A stretch of DNA of 64,000 nucleotides from Microbacterium sp. GCS4 (GCF_001262495.1 NZ_LGYE01000003.1:124001-188000), one strand, 5' to 3'. Positions 50,505-60,820 are shown, counted from the stretch's first letter. A program made the numbers and translations. Notes: generated by a model not told the origin, from the sequence alone.

Positions 50505-51509
50505 ATGCGAAAGTCCCTCACCATCGGCCTCGCGAGCCTCGCGCTCGCAGGTCTCGCCCTCTCCGGATGCGCGCAACGCGGCGGCAACGCCGCGAGCGAG
50601 GACGGAGAGATCTCCTGGCCGGAGAAGCCCATCACCCTCATCGTCGCATTCGATCCCGGCGGCAGCTCCGACGTGGGCGCTCGACTGCTCGCCGACGCCC
50701 TCGAGGAGCAGCTCGACGCGACGGTGGTCGTCGAGAACCGGCCGGGCGCCGGTGGACAGATCGGGTACACCGCGCTCGCCGGAGCAGCCGCCGACGGCTA
50801 CACCTTCGGTCTCACCACCATCCCCGGGGTCATCGTGTCGGCGCTCGACGAGAGCCGCGGCGCCACGTACACGCCCGAGGACTTCGCCCCCGTCGCGCTG
50901 CAGGTGACCGACCCCACGGCCATCGCCGTCGCGCCCGGCAGCCCGTACAAGACGCTCGACGATCTCATCGCCGCCGCCGAGGCCGCGCCCGATACGATCA
51001 CCGCGTCGACCACGGGCATCGGGAGCCAGGACCACTTCGGTCTGCTGCTGCTCAACGAAGCCGCGGGTGTCGACATCCGTCCCGTGCACTTCGCCGACGG
51101 AGCCGCGCAGGCGACCACGGCGTTCCTCGGCGGCAACGTCGACGTCCTCGTCGGCAACGTCGGCGACGTCAAGCAGCTCGAGGAGAGCGGCACCGCGCGC
51201 ATCCTCACGGTGCTCGCCGACGAGCGCAGCCCCTTCCTGCCCGACGTGCCCACGGCAGCCGAGGCAGGGTACGACGTCGAGCTCGGCTCCGCCCGCGGCT
51301 ACGCCTTCCCGGCCGGGACGCCGGACGAGATCATCACCAAGCTCTCCGATGCGATCGGAGAGGTCATGAAGGACGAGACGTTCATCTCGCGCATGGAGGA
51401 CCTGGGCCTGCAGCCCACGTACATGGATGCCGAGGCGTACTCCGCATTCTGGACGGAGCGGACCGACACCCTGGCCGACCTCGTGGACCTCGTGCGGAAG
51501 GACGGCTGA
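50505..51509 (+). CDS. tctC: Tripartite tricarboxylate transporter substrate-binding lipoprotein TctC
   Basis: This is a 334-aa binding protein with a lipobox (LALSGC, Cys22). The TctC fold follows: ITLIVAFDPGGSSDVGARLLADALEEQL, VVENRPGAGGQIGYTALA and FADGAAQATTAFLGGNVDVLVGNVGDV. It binds a carboxylate outside the membrane. The ligand cannot be read from the sequence. AAAGGAG precedes the ATG. Confidence 0.92.
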   Translation: MRKSLTIGLASLALAGLALSGCAQRGGNAASEDGEISWPEKPITLIVAFDPGGSSDVGARLLADALEEQLDATVVVENRPGAGGQIGYTALAGAAADGYTFGLTTIPGVIVSALDESRGATYTPEDFAPVALQVTDPTAIAVAPGSPYKTLDDLIAAAEAAPDTITASTTGIGSQDHFGLLLLNEAAGVDIRPVHFADGAAQATTAFLGGNVDVLVGNVGDVKQLEESGTARILTVLADERSPFLPDVPTAAEAGYDVELGSARGYAFPAGTPDEIITKLSDAIGEVMKDETFISRMEDLGLQPTYMDAEAYSAFWTERTDTLADLVDLVRKDG

Positions 51510-51512
51510 CCC

Positions 51513-52127
51513 GTGTCGACGACGACCTCACCCGGAGCGGACCTCATCGCCCGGTTCGCGCGGATCCCCGCCGCCAACATCGGCGACGGCATGGACCGCC
51601 TGGGGCTCATGGACGGCGGCATCAGTCCCGTCTGGACCGGCGCCGCGATCGCGGGGCCCGCCTTCACCTGCTGGACGCGCTCGGGCGACAACCTCTTCAT
51701 CCACAAGGCGATCGACGAGGCGCAGGCCGGAGACGTCATCGTCGTCAACGGCAGCGGGGACTCGACCCGCGCGCTCATCGGCGAGCTCATCGCCGCACGG
51801 GCGAAGGCCAAGGGGATCGCCGGGTTCGTCATCGACGGCGCGGTGCGCGACGCGGACGGCATGCGCGAGTACGGGATGCCGGTCTTCGCCCGCGCGGTCA
51901 CCCCGGCGGGGCCGTACAAGCACGGACCCGGTCGGCTCCAGGTGCCGATCGCGGTCGGCGGCGTCGCGGTCAACCCGGGCGACATCATCGTCGCCGACGC
52001 CGACGGGGTGGCCGTCGTGCCGCTCGCGCAGGCGGCGGACATCGTGGTCGCGGCCGAGTCGGTGCAGACGAACGAGGACGGTCGTCGCCGTGACCTCGAG
52101 CAGCATCTCGACCTCGCTCGGTCCTGA
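51513..52127 (+). CDS. RraA-family aldolase/decarboxylase
   Basis: This 204-aa protein resembles 4-hydroxy-4-methyl-2-oxoglutarate aldolase / oxaloacetate decarboxylase. AANIGDGMDRLGLMDGGISP, the metal/ligand region GSGDSTRALIGELIAARAKAKGIAGFVIDGAVRDADGM and NPGDIIVADADGV are present. The conserved Arg-Asp (VRD) suits pyruvate-enolate chemistry. The GTG lies three bases after the tctC stop. Together with the dehydrogenase it suggests uptake and cleavage of a hydroxy- or oxo-diacid. Confidence 0.85.
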   Translation: MSTTTSPGADLIARFARIPAANIGDGMDRLGLMDGGISPVWTGAAIAGPAFTCWTRSGDNLFIHKAIDEAQAGDVIVVNGSGDSTRALIGELIAARAKAKGIAGFVIDGAVRDADGMREYGMPVFARAVTPAGPYKHGPGRLQVPIAVGGVAVNPGDIIVADADGVAVVPLAQAADIVVAAESVQTNEDGRRRDLEQHLDLARS

Positions 52128-52153
52128 GGTGCAGCTGTCCGCATTCGATGACC

Positions 52154-52183
52154 GGGGCGGTGGGGCAGGTTCCCCACCGCCCC
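52154..52183. terminator. Hairpin terminator after the tct operon
   Basis: A 12-bp GC stem (GGGGCGGTGGGG and complement) with a 6-base loop lies between the convergent RraA-like and SDR-like genes. Confidence 0.8.
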
Positions 52184-52191
52184 GAGTCGTG

Positions 52192-52890
52192 TCAGCGACG
52201 GTCCTCGGTGACGAGGACGTGCGTCTCGTCGCGCGCCCCGGCCATGTTCCAGAGCCGGTCGGCGATCCACGCGGGCTCGATCGCGGTGGGGCTCGCATGC
52301 GGTGAGCCGGCGACCGAGCCGTTGATGACGATCTCCCCGACGTAGACACCGTCAGGGCGCAGGCGCGCGGCGAGCAGCCCGACGAGCTTGGTCTTCGCGG
52401 CGCATTCGAGCGCCACGCCGTCACCGCCGAACGACACCGCGTAGGCGTCGATGCCGTCGTCGTGCTGCCCCAGTGCGCCGTTGACGACGAGCACCGAGCC
52501 CGACTCCGCCGCCCGGAGGTCGTCGAGCGTCTCCTGCACGGCGGTGAGCAGGCCGGCGACGCCGATGTCGAACACGTGCAGGACGGCGTCGGTGTCGACC
52601 TGCAGCACGTCGGACACCTCGATGCTGCGATAGGCGGTGAGCGCGAGCGCGGAGATCGGCCCGAGGGAGGACCGGATGCGCCGCAGGGTCTCGCGCAGGG
52701 ATGCGGGGTTCGCGGCGTCGCCGGCGAACGCGTGAGCGGTGATCCCGGCATCCGCGAGTCGGGCCACGCCGTCGTCGAGCCGCACCTCGCTCCTGCCGAT
52801 GAGGGCGACGGTCCACCCTTCGGCACCGAAGCGGTGCGCGATGGCGTGGCCGTTGCCGGGACCGTATCCGACGATGACGAGCACGGACAT
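52192..52890 (-). CDS. Atypical SDR-like NAD(P)-binding protein
   Basis: This 232-aa Rossmann protein begins VLVIVGYGPGNGHAIAHRFG. That replaces the usual TGxxxGxG with GYGPGNG, as in a small SDR subgroup. NGALGQHDDGID and YAVSFGGDGVALECAAKTKL follow; the expected YxxxK is shifted to YAVSF, so classical catalysis is doubtful. Start MSVLVIVGYG follows a GGGAGAA. It diverges from a TetR gene, with a dyad operator between them. Confidence 0.78.
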   Translation of the reverse strand: MSVLVIVGYGPGNGHAIAHRFGAEGWTVALIGRSEVRLDDGVARLADAGITAHAFAGDAANPASLRETLRRIRSSLGPISALALTAYRSIEVSDVLQVDTDAVLHVFDIGVAGLLTAVQETLDDLRAAESGSVLVVNGALGQHDDGIDAYAVSFGGDGVALECAAKTKLVGLLAARLRPDGVYVGEIVINGSVAGSPHASPTAIEPAWIADRLWNMAGARDETHVLVTEDRR

Positions 52891-52949
52891 GTTGTTCTCC
52901 CGAGGTCGGGCATCCGGAATCGGATGCGCTGGTCCGACCCTACACAAAA

Positions 52950-52972
52950 CGGAACCGGACATTCCACTTCCG
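52950..52972. promoter_or_regulatory. Probable TetR operator
   Basis: The dyad CGGAA-N2-GGA-N3-TCC-N2-TTCCG (8 of 11 pairs) lies 20 bp before the TetR ATG and 60 bp from the SDR-like start. TAGAGT at 52980-52985 is a possible -10 six bases before the ATG. Confidence 0.6.
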
Positions 52973-52991
52973 ATTCTGTTAGAGTCGGGTC

Positions 52992-53642
52992 ATGACCACC
53001 GAGGCGCCCCCGATCCGTCGCCCGCGTGCGGATGCCGAGCGCAACCGCCGCCGCATCCTCGACGCCGCATCCGCCGTGTTCGCGGAACACGGGCCGAGCG
53101 CGACCCTCGGCGACGTCGCGGCCGAGGCGGGGGTGGGGATCGGCACGATCTACCGCAAGTTCCCCGACAAGAGCGCCCTGCTCGACGCGCTCTTCGACGA
53201 CAAGATCGGCGACGTCATGGCGGTCGTCGACGATGCCTCCGCACTCAACGACCCGGGCGAGGCGTTCCGCGCCTACCTGAGCGGGATGATCGAGGTGCAC
53301 GCGCGCGATCGGAGTCTCGCGACGGTGCTCTTCGGCCCCGATCGGTTCGACCGCTTCCCTGCCGAGGTGAGCGAGCGACTGGCCACCGCCGCAGACCGGC
53401 TCATCGCGGAGGCCGTCGCCGCCGGGGAGCTGAGGCCGGGATTCACCCGACAGGACACGATCGCGCTCGGGGTCATGGTGAGCACGCTCGCCATGGCCTA
53501 CCGCGAGAGAGGACCCGAGCTGTGGCGTCGGTACGCCACGATGGTCGTCGACGGCACCCGCCCCTCGGCATCCGCTTCTCCGCTCGCCCCGCAGCCGCCG
53601 GCGTTCCGCGCGATGGCCGAGTCGCTGAGCAGGGTACTGTGA
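52992..53642 (+). CDS. TetR-family transcriptional regulator
   Basis: This 216-aa protein has the TetR helix-turn-helix RNRRRILDAASAVFAEHGPSATLGDVAAEAGVGIGTIYRKFPDKSALLDALF, then a helical ligand domain. Its stop overlaps the GTG of the MBL-fold gene (GTGA), and the SDR-like gene is divergent. It likely controls both. The transcript appears leaderless. Confidence 0.9.
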   Translation: MTTEAPPIRRPRADAERNRRRILDAASAVFAEHGPSATLGDVAAEAGVGIGTIYRKFPDKSALLDALFDDKIGDVMAVVDDASALNDPGEAFRAYLSGMIEVHARDRSLATVLFGPDRFDRFPAEVSERLATAADRLIAEAVAAGELRPGFTRQDTIALGVMVSTLAMAYRERGPELWRRYATMVVDGTRPSASASPLAPQPPAFRAMAESLSRVL

Positions 53643-54307
53643 CGACGCACCCCGCGCTCGAGCTCGTGGACCCGGGCCTCTACGCGACCACGACGCCCGT
53701 GCCGCTGCCGTTCATGGCGGGTGTCGACCTCCGGGCGTTCGTACTCGACGCCGATGAGGGGCCCGTCCTCGTCTACAACAACCCCGGCATCGACCCGGCT
53801 GCCGACGGCATCCACTCCCTCGGCCGACCGACGCGACTGCTCATCAACCACTGGCACGAGGGCATGCACGGCAGCCCCGCCCTCGACGTGCCGGTCGCCG
53901 TGCACGAGCGCGACCGTCGGCAGACCGAACGCGGCATGCGCGTCGACGAGTCGCTCACCGGCGGGCGGCAACGGCTCGGCGACGACCTCGAGGTCATCCC
54001 CAGCTTCGCCCACACCCCCGGCGCCGCGTTCTACCTCTGGGACAGCGGACACCATCGATATCTCTTCCCCGGGGATTCGATCTGGGTCGAGGACGGCGTC
54101 TGGCAGGCCGTCATCCTGGGCGAGAGCGACCGCCGCGCCTTCGTCGAGACGCTGGAGCTGATGCGCGACCTCGACTTCGACGTGCTCGTGCCGTGGCCCG
54201 CGCAGACCGGAGCGCCCGTGCTCGAGAGGGTGTCGGCGGAACAGAAGGAGCGGCAGATCGCCTCCTTGCTCGGTCGCATCCGCGCGGAGGGCGCGCGCGG
54301 ACGCTGA
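53639..54307 (+). CDS. Metallo-beta-lactamase-fold hydrolase with altered metal motif
   Basis: This 222-aa MBL-like protein has NHWHEGMHGS (His71, His73, His77), His125 in SFAHTPGAA and Asp146 in LFPGDSIW. The canonical HxHxDH reads HWHEGMH, so the second-site Asp is missing and metal content may differ. The start GTG is fixed by overlap with TetR. It probably acts on the compound sensed by the TetR protein; this is only a guess from position. Confidence 0.75.
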   Translation: MTTHPALELVDPGLYATTTPVPLPFMAGVDLRAFVLDADEGPVLVYNNPGIDPAADGIHSLGRPTRLLINHWHEGMHGSPALDVPVAVHERDRRQTERGMRVDESLTGGRQRLGDDLEVIPSFAHTPGAAFYLWDSGHHRYLFPGDSIWVEDGVWQAVILGESDRRAFVETLELMRDLDFDVLVPWPAQTGAPVLERVSAEQKERQIASLLGRIRAEGARGR

Positions 54308-54326
54308 GCGCGGGTACGGTGAGCGC

Positions 54327-55244
54327 GTGAGCGATTCCTCGACCGACACTTCTTCCGCTGATCCCCGCATCGCCGTCGTCGGGCCGGGCGCGATCGGCAC
54401 GACGATCACCGCCGCCCTGCACGCGGCGGGCCGGACGCCCGCACTCTACGGACGCACTGCCCGCGAAGAGCTCGAGCTCCTCGTCGGCGACGAGCGGATC
54501 GTGGTGCCCGGCCCCGTGCACACGAACCCGGACGAGGTCAGCGCCACAGCCGATGTCGTCTTCCTCGCGGTCAAGGCCACGCAGATCGATGCGGCGGCGC
54601 CGTGGCTCGACGCGCTGTGCGGGCCGGGCACCGTCGTCTGCGTCCTGCAGAACGGCGTCGAGCAGGTCGCCCTGGTCTCGCCGCACGTCGGCGACGCCGT
54701 CGCCGTGCTGCCGTCGGTCGTCTGGTTCCCGGCGCAGGCGCAGGCCGACGGCACGGTGCGGCTGCGCGGCGACGCGCGGCTCACGATCCCGGCAGGCGAG
54801 GATGCCGAACGCATCGCCGCCGTGCTCGACGGCACGCTGTGTCGCGTCGAGCAGGCGTCGGACTTCGCGGCGATGGCCTGGCGCAAGCTGCTGCAGAACG
54901 CCGCCGCCGGCCTCATGGCACTGACGGGACGGCGCGCCGGGGCGTTTCACCGCGACGACCTCGGCGACCTGACGCGCGCCTATCTGCGCGAGTGCGCCGC
55001 GGTGGCGCTCGCCGAGGGCGTCGCGCTCGACGATGGCGTCGCCGACGAGATCCTCGCAGGGTTCCGCTCCTCACCCGCCGACCTGAGCACGTCGATCCTC
55101 ACCGACCGCGAGGCCGAACGGCCTCTGGAGTGGGACGTGCGCAATGGCGTCGTCTCGCGGCTGGGCCGGCGCCACGGCATCCCCACCCCCGTCTCCGACA
55201 TCGTCACCACCCTGCTCGCGGCGACCAGCGACGGGCCGGGGTGA
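54327..55244 (+). CDS. Ketopantoate-reductase-family oxidoreductase
   Basis: This 305-aa ApbA/PanE-type protein has the dinucleotide motif IAVVGPGAIGTTITAALHAAGR, VVFLAVKATQ with the catalytic Lys, LQNGVEQ, and the C-terminal helical domain (MAWRKLLQNAAAGLMALTGR ... REAERPLEWDVRNGVVSRLGRRHGIPTP). It could be the true ketopantoate reductase for the pan pathway, but its place behind a TetR-MBL pair rather than with panBCD makes a specialised role equally possible. Confidence 0.82.
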   Translation: MSDSSTDTSSADPRIAVVGPGAIGTTITAALHAAGRTPALYGRTAREELELLVGDERIVVPGPVHTNPDEVSATADVVFLAVKATQIDAAAPWLDALCGPGTVVCVLQNGVEQVALVSPHVGDAVAVLPSVVWFPAQAQADGTVRLRGDARLTIPAGEDAERIAAVLDGTLCRVEQASDFAAMAWRKLLQNAAAGLMALTGRRAGAFHRDDLGDLTRAYLRECAAVALAEGVALDDGVADEILAGFRSSPADLSTSILTDREAERPLEWDVRNGVVSRLGRRHGIPTPVSDIVTTLLAATSDGPG

Positions 55245-55534
55245 CGGGCTGGCTGACGTCGACCTGTCTTGGTCATCACGGACGATGACATCGGCGAACG
55301 CGCAGCCCTGAGCACCCTCGATGCGACCTTCGTGCCGCACCGCTTCGAGAACGCGTCGACCTCCCCCACGAATTGGGAGAGGAACGCGAGGACGGGAATC
55401 CGAGACCACTCAGCCATGGGTTTGTCTCTGGCTCCCGCCCCCGCGGGTCTTGGGTGTTCCGGGACGAAGGTGGGTTCCCCGGTTCACGCTGCCTGCCTAT
55501 CGGCCGCGCCCGCTCGTGAGCTTGTGACTGCGAT
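55245..55534. other. Gap without a supportable gene
   Basis: These 290 bp lie between convergent genes. Several short frames exist, none with a ribosome site or recognisable motif. The base composition looks like decayed coding DNA, perhaps a remnant at the edge of the following catabolic segment. No repeat of the families described elsewhere was found. Confidence 0.5.
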
Positions 55535-56755
55535 TCATCGGTTCGGCACCGCGGGGGACGCGTCGGCGCTGGTCAGCTGGTGCCCCGCCCGTAGGAGCGC
55601 TACGACGTCGACAGCGGTGAGTGCCATCGCGAGTGCCCCATCGACGACCGCGGCGTCGGCTGCGTGGCCGATCGCGTCACCGGCGAACTCGGGTGTGTGC
55701 GGAGCAGAGGAGCATCCCTCGATCGCGATGAGCGGATGGATGGATGGAACGACGTGCGACACATTGCCCATGTCGGTCGACCCTCCCGGCGACGCCGCGG
55801 AGGGGTGCGGTGTGCGCCCGAGCGCGGCGATATTGCGATCCCAGGCCTCGGCCAGCACCGGGTTCTGCACCAGTTCGGCGTAGGTGGGTTCGGCAGTCTC
55901 CCACGCCCATGAGCACCCCGTCGCGGTCGCCCCACCCTCGAAGCACGCAAGGATCTTGCGCTGCGTGCTCTCGAGCGCGTCGAGGGTGTTCGCGCGCACC
56001 TCGGCTCGCACTCGCGTTGACGACGGAATGATGTTCGTTGCCTCACCACCGTGGTCAATGAAGGCATTGGCACGGACTCCGTCGGGAAGGTGCTGGCGGA
56101 GAAGGCCCAGTGCGACGAGCCCGATTGTCGCTGCATTCGCCGCATTCACCCCATCGGGGCTCGGCCCTCCCGCATGACCGGCGTGCCCCTGGAAGGACAC
56201 GTCGAATCGGGCGACGGCCTGCGTGCGCACGTCGGCACAGCGCAGATCTTCGCCGGGCCCACCGTGCACCATAAGGGAGAAGTCGACGTCATCCCACGCG
56301 CCAGCGTCGAGCATGAGGATCTTTCCCCCACCGTGCTCCTCCGCCGGCGTTCCGAGTAGCTTCACGCGGATGCCGAGGTCGTCGACGACACCTGCCAGCG
56401 CAATGGCTGCACCGACGCCGGCGGCGGCGATGATGTTGTGACCACAGGCGTGGCCCATGCCGGGGAGTGCGTCGTACTCCGCGCAGATCGCGACGGTGAT
56501 ATCTCCCTGTCCGATCGTGGCCTCCACGGCGGTGTCGAGACCGAACGCATCCTCCCACACCTCGAACCCGGCTGCACGCATCGTCTCAGCCACCACCGAG
56601 GCTGCCCGGTGTTCAGCGAAAGCGAGCTCCGGATGCGCGTGGATCTGCGCACTCAGCGCCAGAGCTTCTGCTTCCCAACTCGTGCGGGAGGCGATCACCG
56701 TGCCCCGCACGTCGGAAATCGCGGCGGGCACAGGGAGAGAGGGGAGAGCTGTCAT
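55535..56755 (-). CDS. M20-family amidohydrolase
   Basis: This 406-aa metallopeptidase-fold enzyme resembles amidohydrolases acting on N-acyl amino acids or p-aminobenzoyl-glutamate. Motifs are HAHPELAFAEHRA, AEYDALPGMGHACGHNIIAAA with metal ligands, GTPAEEHGGGK with the catalytic Glu, MVHGGPGED, and HAGHAGGPSPDGVNAANAA in the dimer domain. Its ATG overlaps the stop of the MFS gene, so transporter and hydrolase form one operon: import, then amide cleavage. Confidence 0.88.
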   Translation of the reverse strand: MTALPSLPVPAAISDVRGTVIASRTSWEAEALALSAQIHAHPELAFAEHRAASVVAETMRAAGFEVWEDAFGLDTAVEATIGQGDITVAICAEYDALPGMGHACGHNIIAAAGVGAAIALAGVVDDLGIRVKLLGTPAEEHGGGKILMLDAGAWDDVDFSLMVHGGPGEDLRCADVRTQAVARFDVSFQGHAGHAGGPSPDGVNAANAATIGLVALGLLRQHLPDGVRANAFIDHGGEATNIIPSSTRVRAEVRANTLDALESTQRKILACFEGGATATGCSWAWETAEPTYAELVQNPVLAEAWDRNIAALGRTPHPSAASPGGSTDMGNVSHVVPSIHPLIAIEGCSSAPHTPEFAGDAIGHAADAAVVDGALAMALTAVDVVALLRAGHQLTSADASPAVPNR

Positions 56756-58260
56756 CGTTCTTCAATCGGTTCGGGGGCATGTGAGTGGGAAGTGTCGTCG
56801 ATCGGGTCGGCGGAGCGGGCGACCCGAACACGCAGCCCGACAACGGCAAGAGCGAGCGAGATCACCAGGCAGATCGCCCACACCGCGACGAAGGACGTGG
56901 GGGTGGAGCGTGAGACGGTCGCCCCACCATCGGATGCTGTAGCAACGAATAGCGTCATAACGAGGGCGAACACCGCCCCGGCTGCTGCTCCTGCCGCAGT
57001 GCGCGCGGTGTTGAAGAGGGCGGAGGCGATTCCCACGGAGTCCGCAGGAGCGTTGCGGACCACGACCGCGGGCAGAACAGCGAGCAGGACACCGGCGGAG
57101 ACGCCCCCGAGCGCCATCGACGCGATGAACAGTCCGGCCGCCCCGGCAAAGACGATCATGAGAGCGAAGCTCACGGCGGCTGTCGTTCCCGCGAGAGCGA
57201 TCGCGCGGTGAGCGGATATCCCTCGCACGAGTCGATCCCCGAGGAGCGTGCCGACAAAGGCGGCCAGCGCATACAGCACGATGATCGCACCGGCGGCGGC
57301 GGGCGGGATGCCGAGGCCGTACCCGTCGCGCTCGCTGTCGCCGAGGAGCCAGAGGAAGCTCGCCGTCTGACCGCCGTAGGTCTGGGCGCCGAACAGCAGC
57401 GAGGCGACGATCGGCAGTCCGATGCCCCCGCGCGTGAGCATCGCGAGGTCGACCAGCGGGTCGGCGATCCGGCGTTCCACGAACACCCACAGCGTCAGCA
57501 CCGCGGCTCCGCCCAGGATCAGCGCGAGGGTGCGCAGGTCTCCCCATCCCCAGGTGCCGGCGTTCGAGACGCCCGTCAGTATCGCGAGCAGGCCGATCGT
57601 CAGCAGGACGGCTCCGATGATGTCGACGCGGCCTCTTTTTCGCACGGCGGTCTCAGGCACGAGAAGCACGACGACGGGGACACACAGGGCGATGAACACT
57701 GCGGGGATCAGCAGGACGATCGTGAGGTCGCCGGTCGCGCCGAAGAGCAGTCCGGACATGAGGGAGCCGACCGCGGCGCCGAGGGTGAGCCCGCCGACGA
57801 GCACTCCGATGCTGCGGCTCGCCGATCGTTCGTCTCTGGCGCGGACGATCGCGAACTCCAAGGGCAGGAAGGCCGCCAGCGGTGCTTGCAGCGCTCGCCC
57901 GAGGAGGAACACCTCGAACGTGGGTGCGAAGGCAACGACGAGAGATCCCACGGCGACGAGTCCCGTTGCGATGACCAGCAGCCGCTTATGCCCGAACATG
58001 TCGCCGAGCTTGGCCAGGATGGGAACGCAAGCAACGGTCATGAGCATGTACATCGCGCTCACCCAGTTCAGTGCACCGGCGCCGACGCCGAACTGCTGGC
58101 CGATCGCGGCGAGCAAGGGCGAGAACCAACCTTGTAGCGCGCCGCTGCCAAACTCCATGACGACAAGAAAGCCGACGACACCGATTGCCGGGCGCCCACG
58201 AACGAGACTCTGCGACACGACCTGCTCCTCTGTCGATCCAATGCGATGGGTTATGTTCAC
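56752..58260 (-). CDS. MFS transporter (14-segment DHA2-like)
   Basis: This 502-aa protein with about 14 membrane segments has MFS motifs LAKLGDMFGHKRLLVIATG and the motif-C region VGGLTLGAAVGSLMSGLLFG. Despite the drug-exporter type, the overlap with an amidohydrolase suggests transport of a catabolic substrate or product. The start used is the GTG at 58260; the only evidence is its closeness to the divergent regulator, so the true start may be some codons inside. Confidence 0.82.
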   Translation of the reverse strand: MNITHRIGSTEEQVVSQSLVRGRPAIGVVGFLVVMEFGSGALQGWFSPLLAAIGQQFGVGAGALNWVSAMYMLMTVACVPILAKLGDMFGHKRLLVIATGLVAVGSLVVAFAPTFEVFLLGRALQAPLAAFLPLEFAIVRARDERSASRSIGVLVGGLTLGAAVGSLMSGLLFGATGDLTIVLLIPAVFIALCVPVVVLLVPETAVRKRGRVDIIGAVLLTIGLLAILTGVSNAGTWGWGDLRTLALILGGAAVLTLWVFVERRIADPLVDLAMLTRGGIGLPIVASLLFGAQTYGGQTASFLWLLGDSERDGYGLGIPPAAAGAIIVLYALAAFVGTLLGDRLVRGISAHRAIALAGTTAAVSFALMIVFAGAAGLFIASMALGGVSAGVLLAVLPAVVVRNAPADSVGIASALFNTARTAAGAAAGAVFALVMTLFVATASDGGATVSRSTPTSFVAVWAICLVISLALAVVGLRVRVARSADPIDDTSHSHAPEPIEER

Positions 58261-58282
58261 CCACGATTGCGAGAAGCGTGCC

Positions 58283-58297
58283 TAAAATGCAGTTTTA
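58283..58297. promoter_or_regulatory. Candidate Lrp-type site and leaderless promoter
   Basis: TAAAA-N5-TTTTA is an inverted repeat in otherwise GC-rich DNA between the divergent MFS and Lrp genes. Its TAAAAT part is a good -10 eight bases before the regulator's ATG. Confidence 0.55.
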
Positions 58298-59322
58298 TGA
58301 ACAGGACTGACCGTTCGACGCAGTTAGCGAGTCTTGACGAGACCGATAAGAGACTGATCCAAGCGCTCCAGATCAACCCCCGCGCCCGATGGGCTGCCCT
58401 CGCGCCCATCATCGGCGTCGACTCAGTAACGTTGGCACGCCGCTGGGAACGACTGTCCGACCATGGACTCGCCTGGGTGGCCGGTCATCCAGGGCCCGGA
58501 ACACGGGGACCGTCAGCGATCCTCGAGATTGAAGCCGAACCCGGCGCGACTCTAGAGATCGCACAGTCCCTCGCCGCGGACCCCGAGGCCTTCACGATCG
58601 ATCACACCGCAGGAGGGCGGGACCTGCTGGCCATCGTGGGCGCGAACGATCTCGACTCGCTGAGCGAATACATCATGGGGAGGATGCGTCGGCTCTCGGG
58701 CGTGCGCGCGACACGCACATTGCTCCTGTCCTCCCCGTTCACAGACGCCGGGCAATGGCGACTGCGTTCCCTGTCAACCGACGAGACGTCCGCCGTCGAG
58801 CGCACTCTCGATGTGCCGACCACCGCGCGAGGCGAGGTCGATCCGCAACTGGAACACGCCCTACTGCACGCGCTCGGACAGGACGGGCGTGCCACAGTGA
58901 CGAACATTGCTCGAGAGCTAGGCGTCGGGCAACGACGCGTACGCGAGGCGCTCACCACCCTCAGTACGCAGGGGCGCCTGGTGGTTCGTACCGAAGTTGC
59001 GCGCGCTCACTCCGGTTGGCCGGTGCACGCGTGGTACTTCCTCCGGGTCCCGGCGGGCGTCGCCGAGCGCGTGGGGTCTGCCATGACGAGGCTCGGAGAA
59101 GTCCGCATGGCGGCATCGACGATCGGCCCGTACAACCTGGTTCTGTCGGTGTGGATGCGCGCACTCGCCGACGTGCAACGACTCGAGGTGGCGATCGAGG
59201 AAGGGGTGCCTGGTGTGTCGATCGCCGACCGATCAGTGGTCTTGCAGAGCCTCAAGAAGGAGGGCCGCTACCTCGCTGCCGGCGGGCTTGCAACTGACAC
59301 CATGATCCCTATGTTGATCTAG
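58297..59322 (+). CDS. Double-unit Lrp/AsnC-family regulator
   Basis: This 341-aa protein is twice the usual Lrp length. Unit 1 has LDETDKRLIQALQINPRARWAALAPIIGVDSVTLARRWERL and a ligand-binding part (residues about 65-155). Unit 2 has LEHALLHALGQDGRATVTNIARELGVGQRRVREALTTL and another (about 235-330). It uses rare codons for this window (TTA at 58324, AGA, CTA), hinting at transfer. It is divergent from the MFS-amidohydrolase operon and upstream of serine dehydratase, both plausible targets responding to an amino acid. Confidence 0.87.
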   Translation: MNRTDRSTQLASLDETDKRLIQALQINPRARWAALAPIIGVDSVTLARRWERLSDHGLAWVAGHPGPGTRGPSAILEIEAEPGATLEIAQSLAADPEAFTIDHTAGGRDLLAIVGANDLDSLSEYIMGRMRRLSGVRATRTLLLSSPFTDAGQWRLRSLSTDETSAVERTLDVPTTARGEVDPQLEHALLHALGQDGRATVTNIARELGVGQRRVREALTTLSTQGRLVVRTEVARAHSGWPVHAWYFLRVPAGVAERVGSAMTRLGEVRMAASTIGPYNLVLSVWMRALADVQRLEVAIEEGVPGVSIADRSVVLQSLKKEGRYLAAGGLATDTMIPMLI

Positions 59323-59402
59323 ATTCTGCGTGAGAATCATTGGTTTCGCTGGGAAGCCTCTAATCAAGGCAGCTACCGTACCTGCTGCTTAGCGTATGTC
59401 GT

Positions 59403-60806
<1,404 letters not shown>

Positions 60807-60820
60807 GAGGAACACCCGTC

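Noticed and set aside
55071..55417. Minus-strand frames in the 55.25-55.53 kb gap as a gene
   Set aside because: They run into the 3' end of the reductase gene, have no ribosome site and match no family I recognise.
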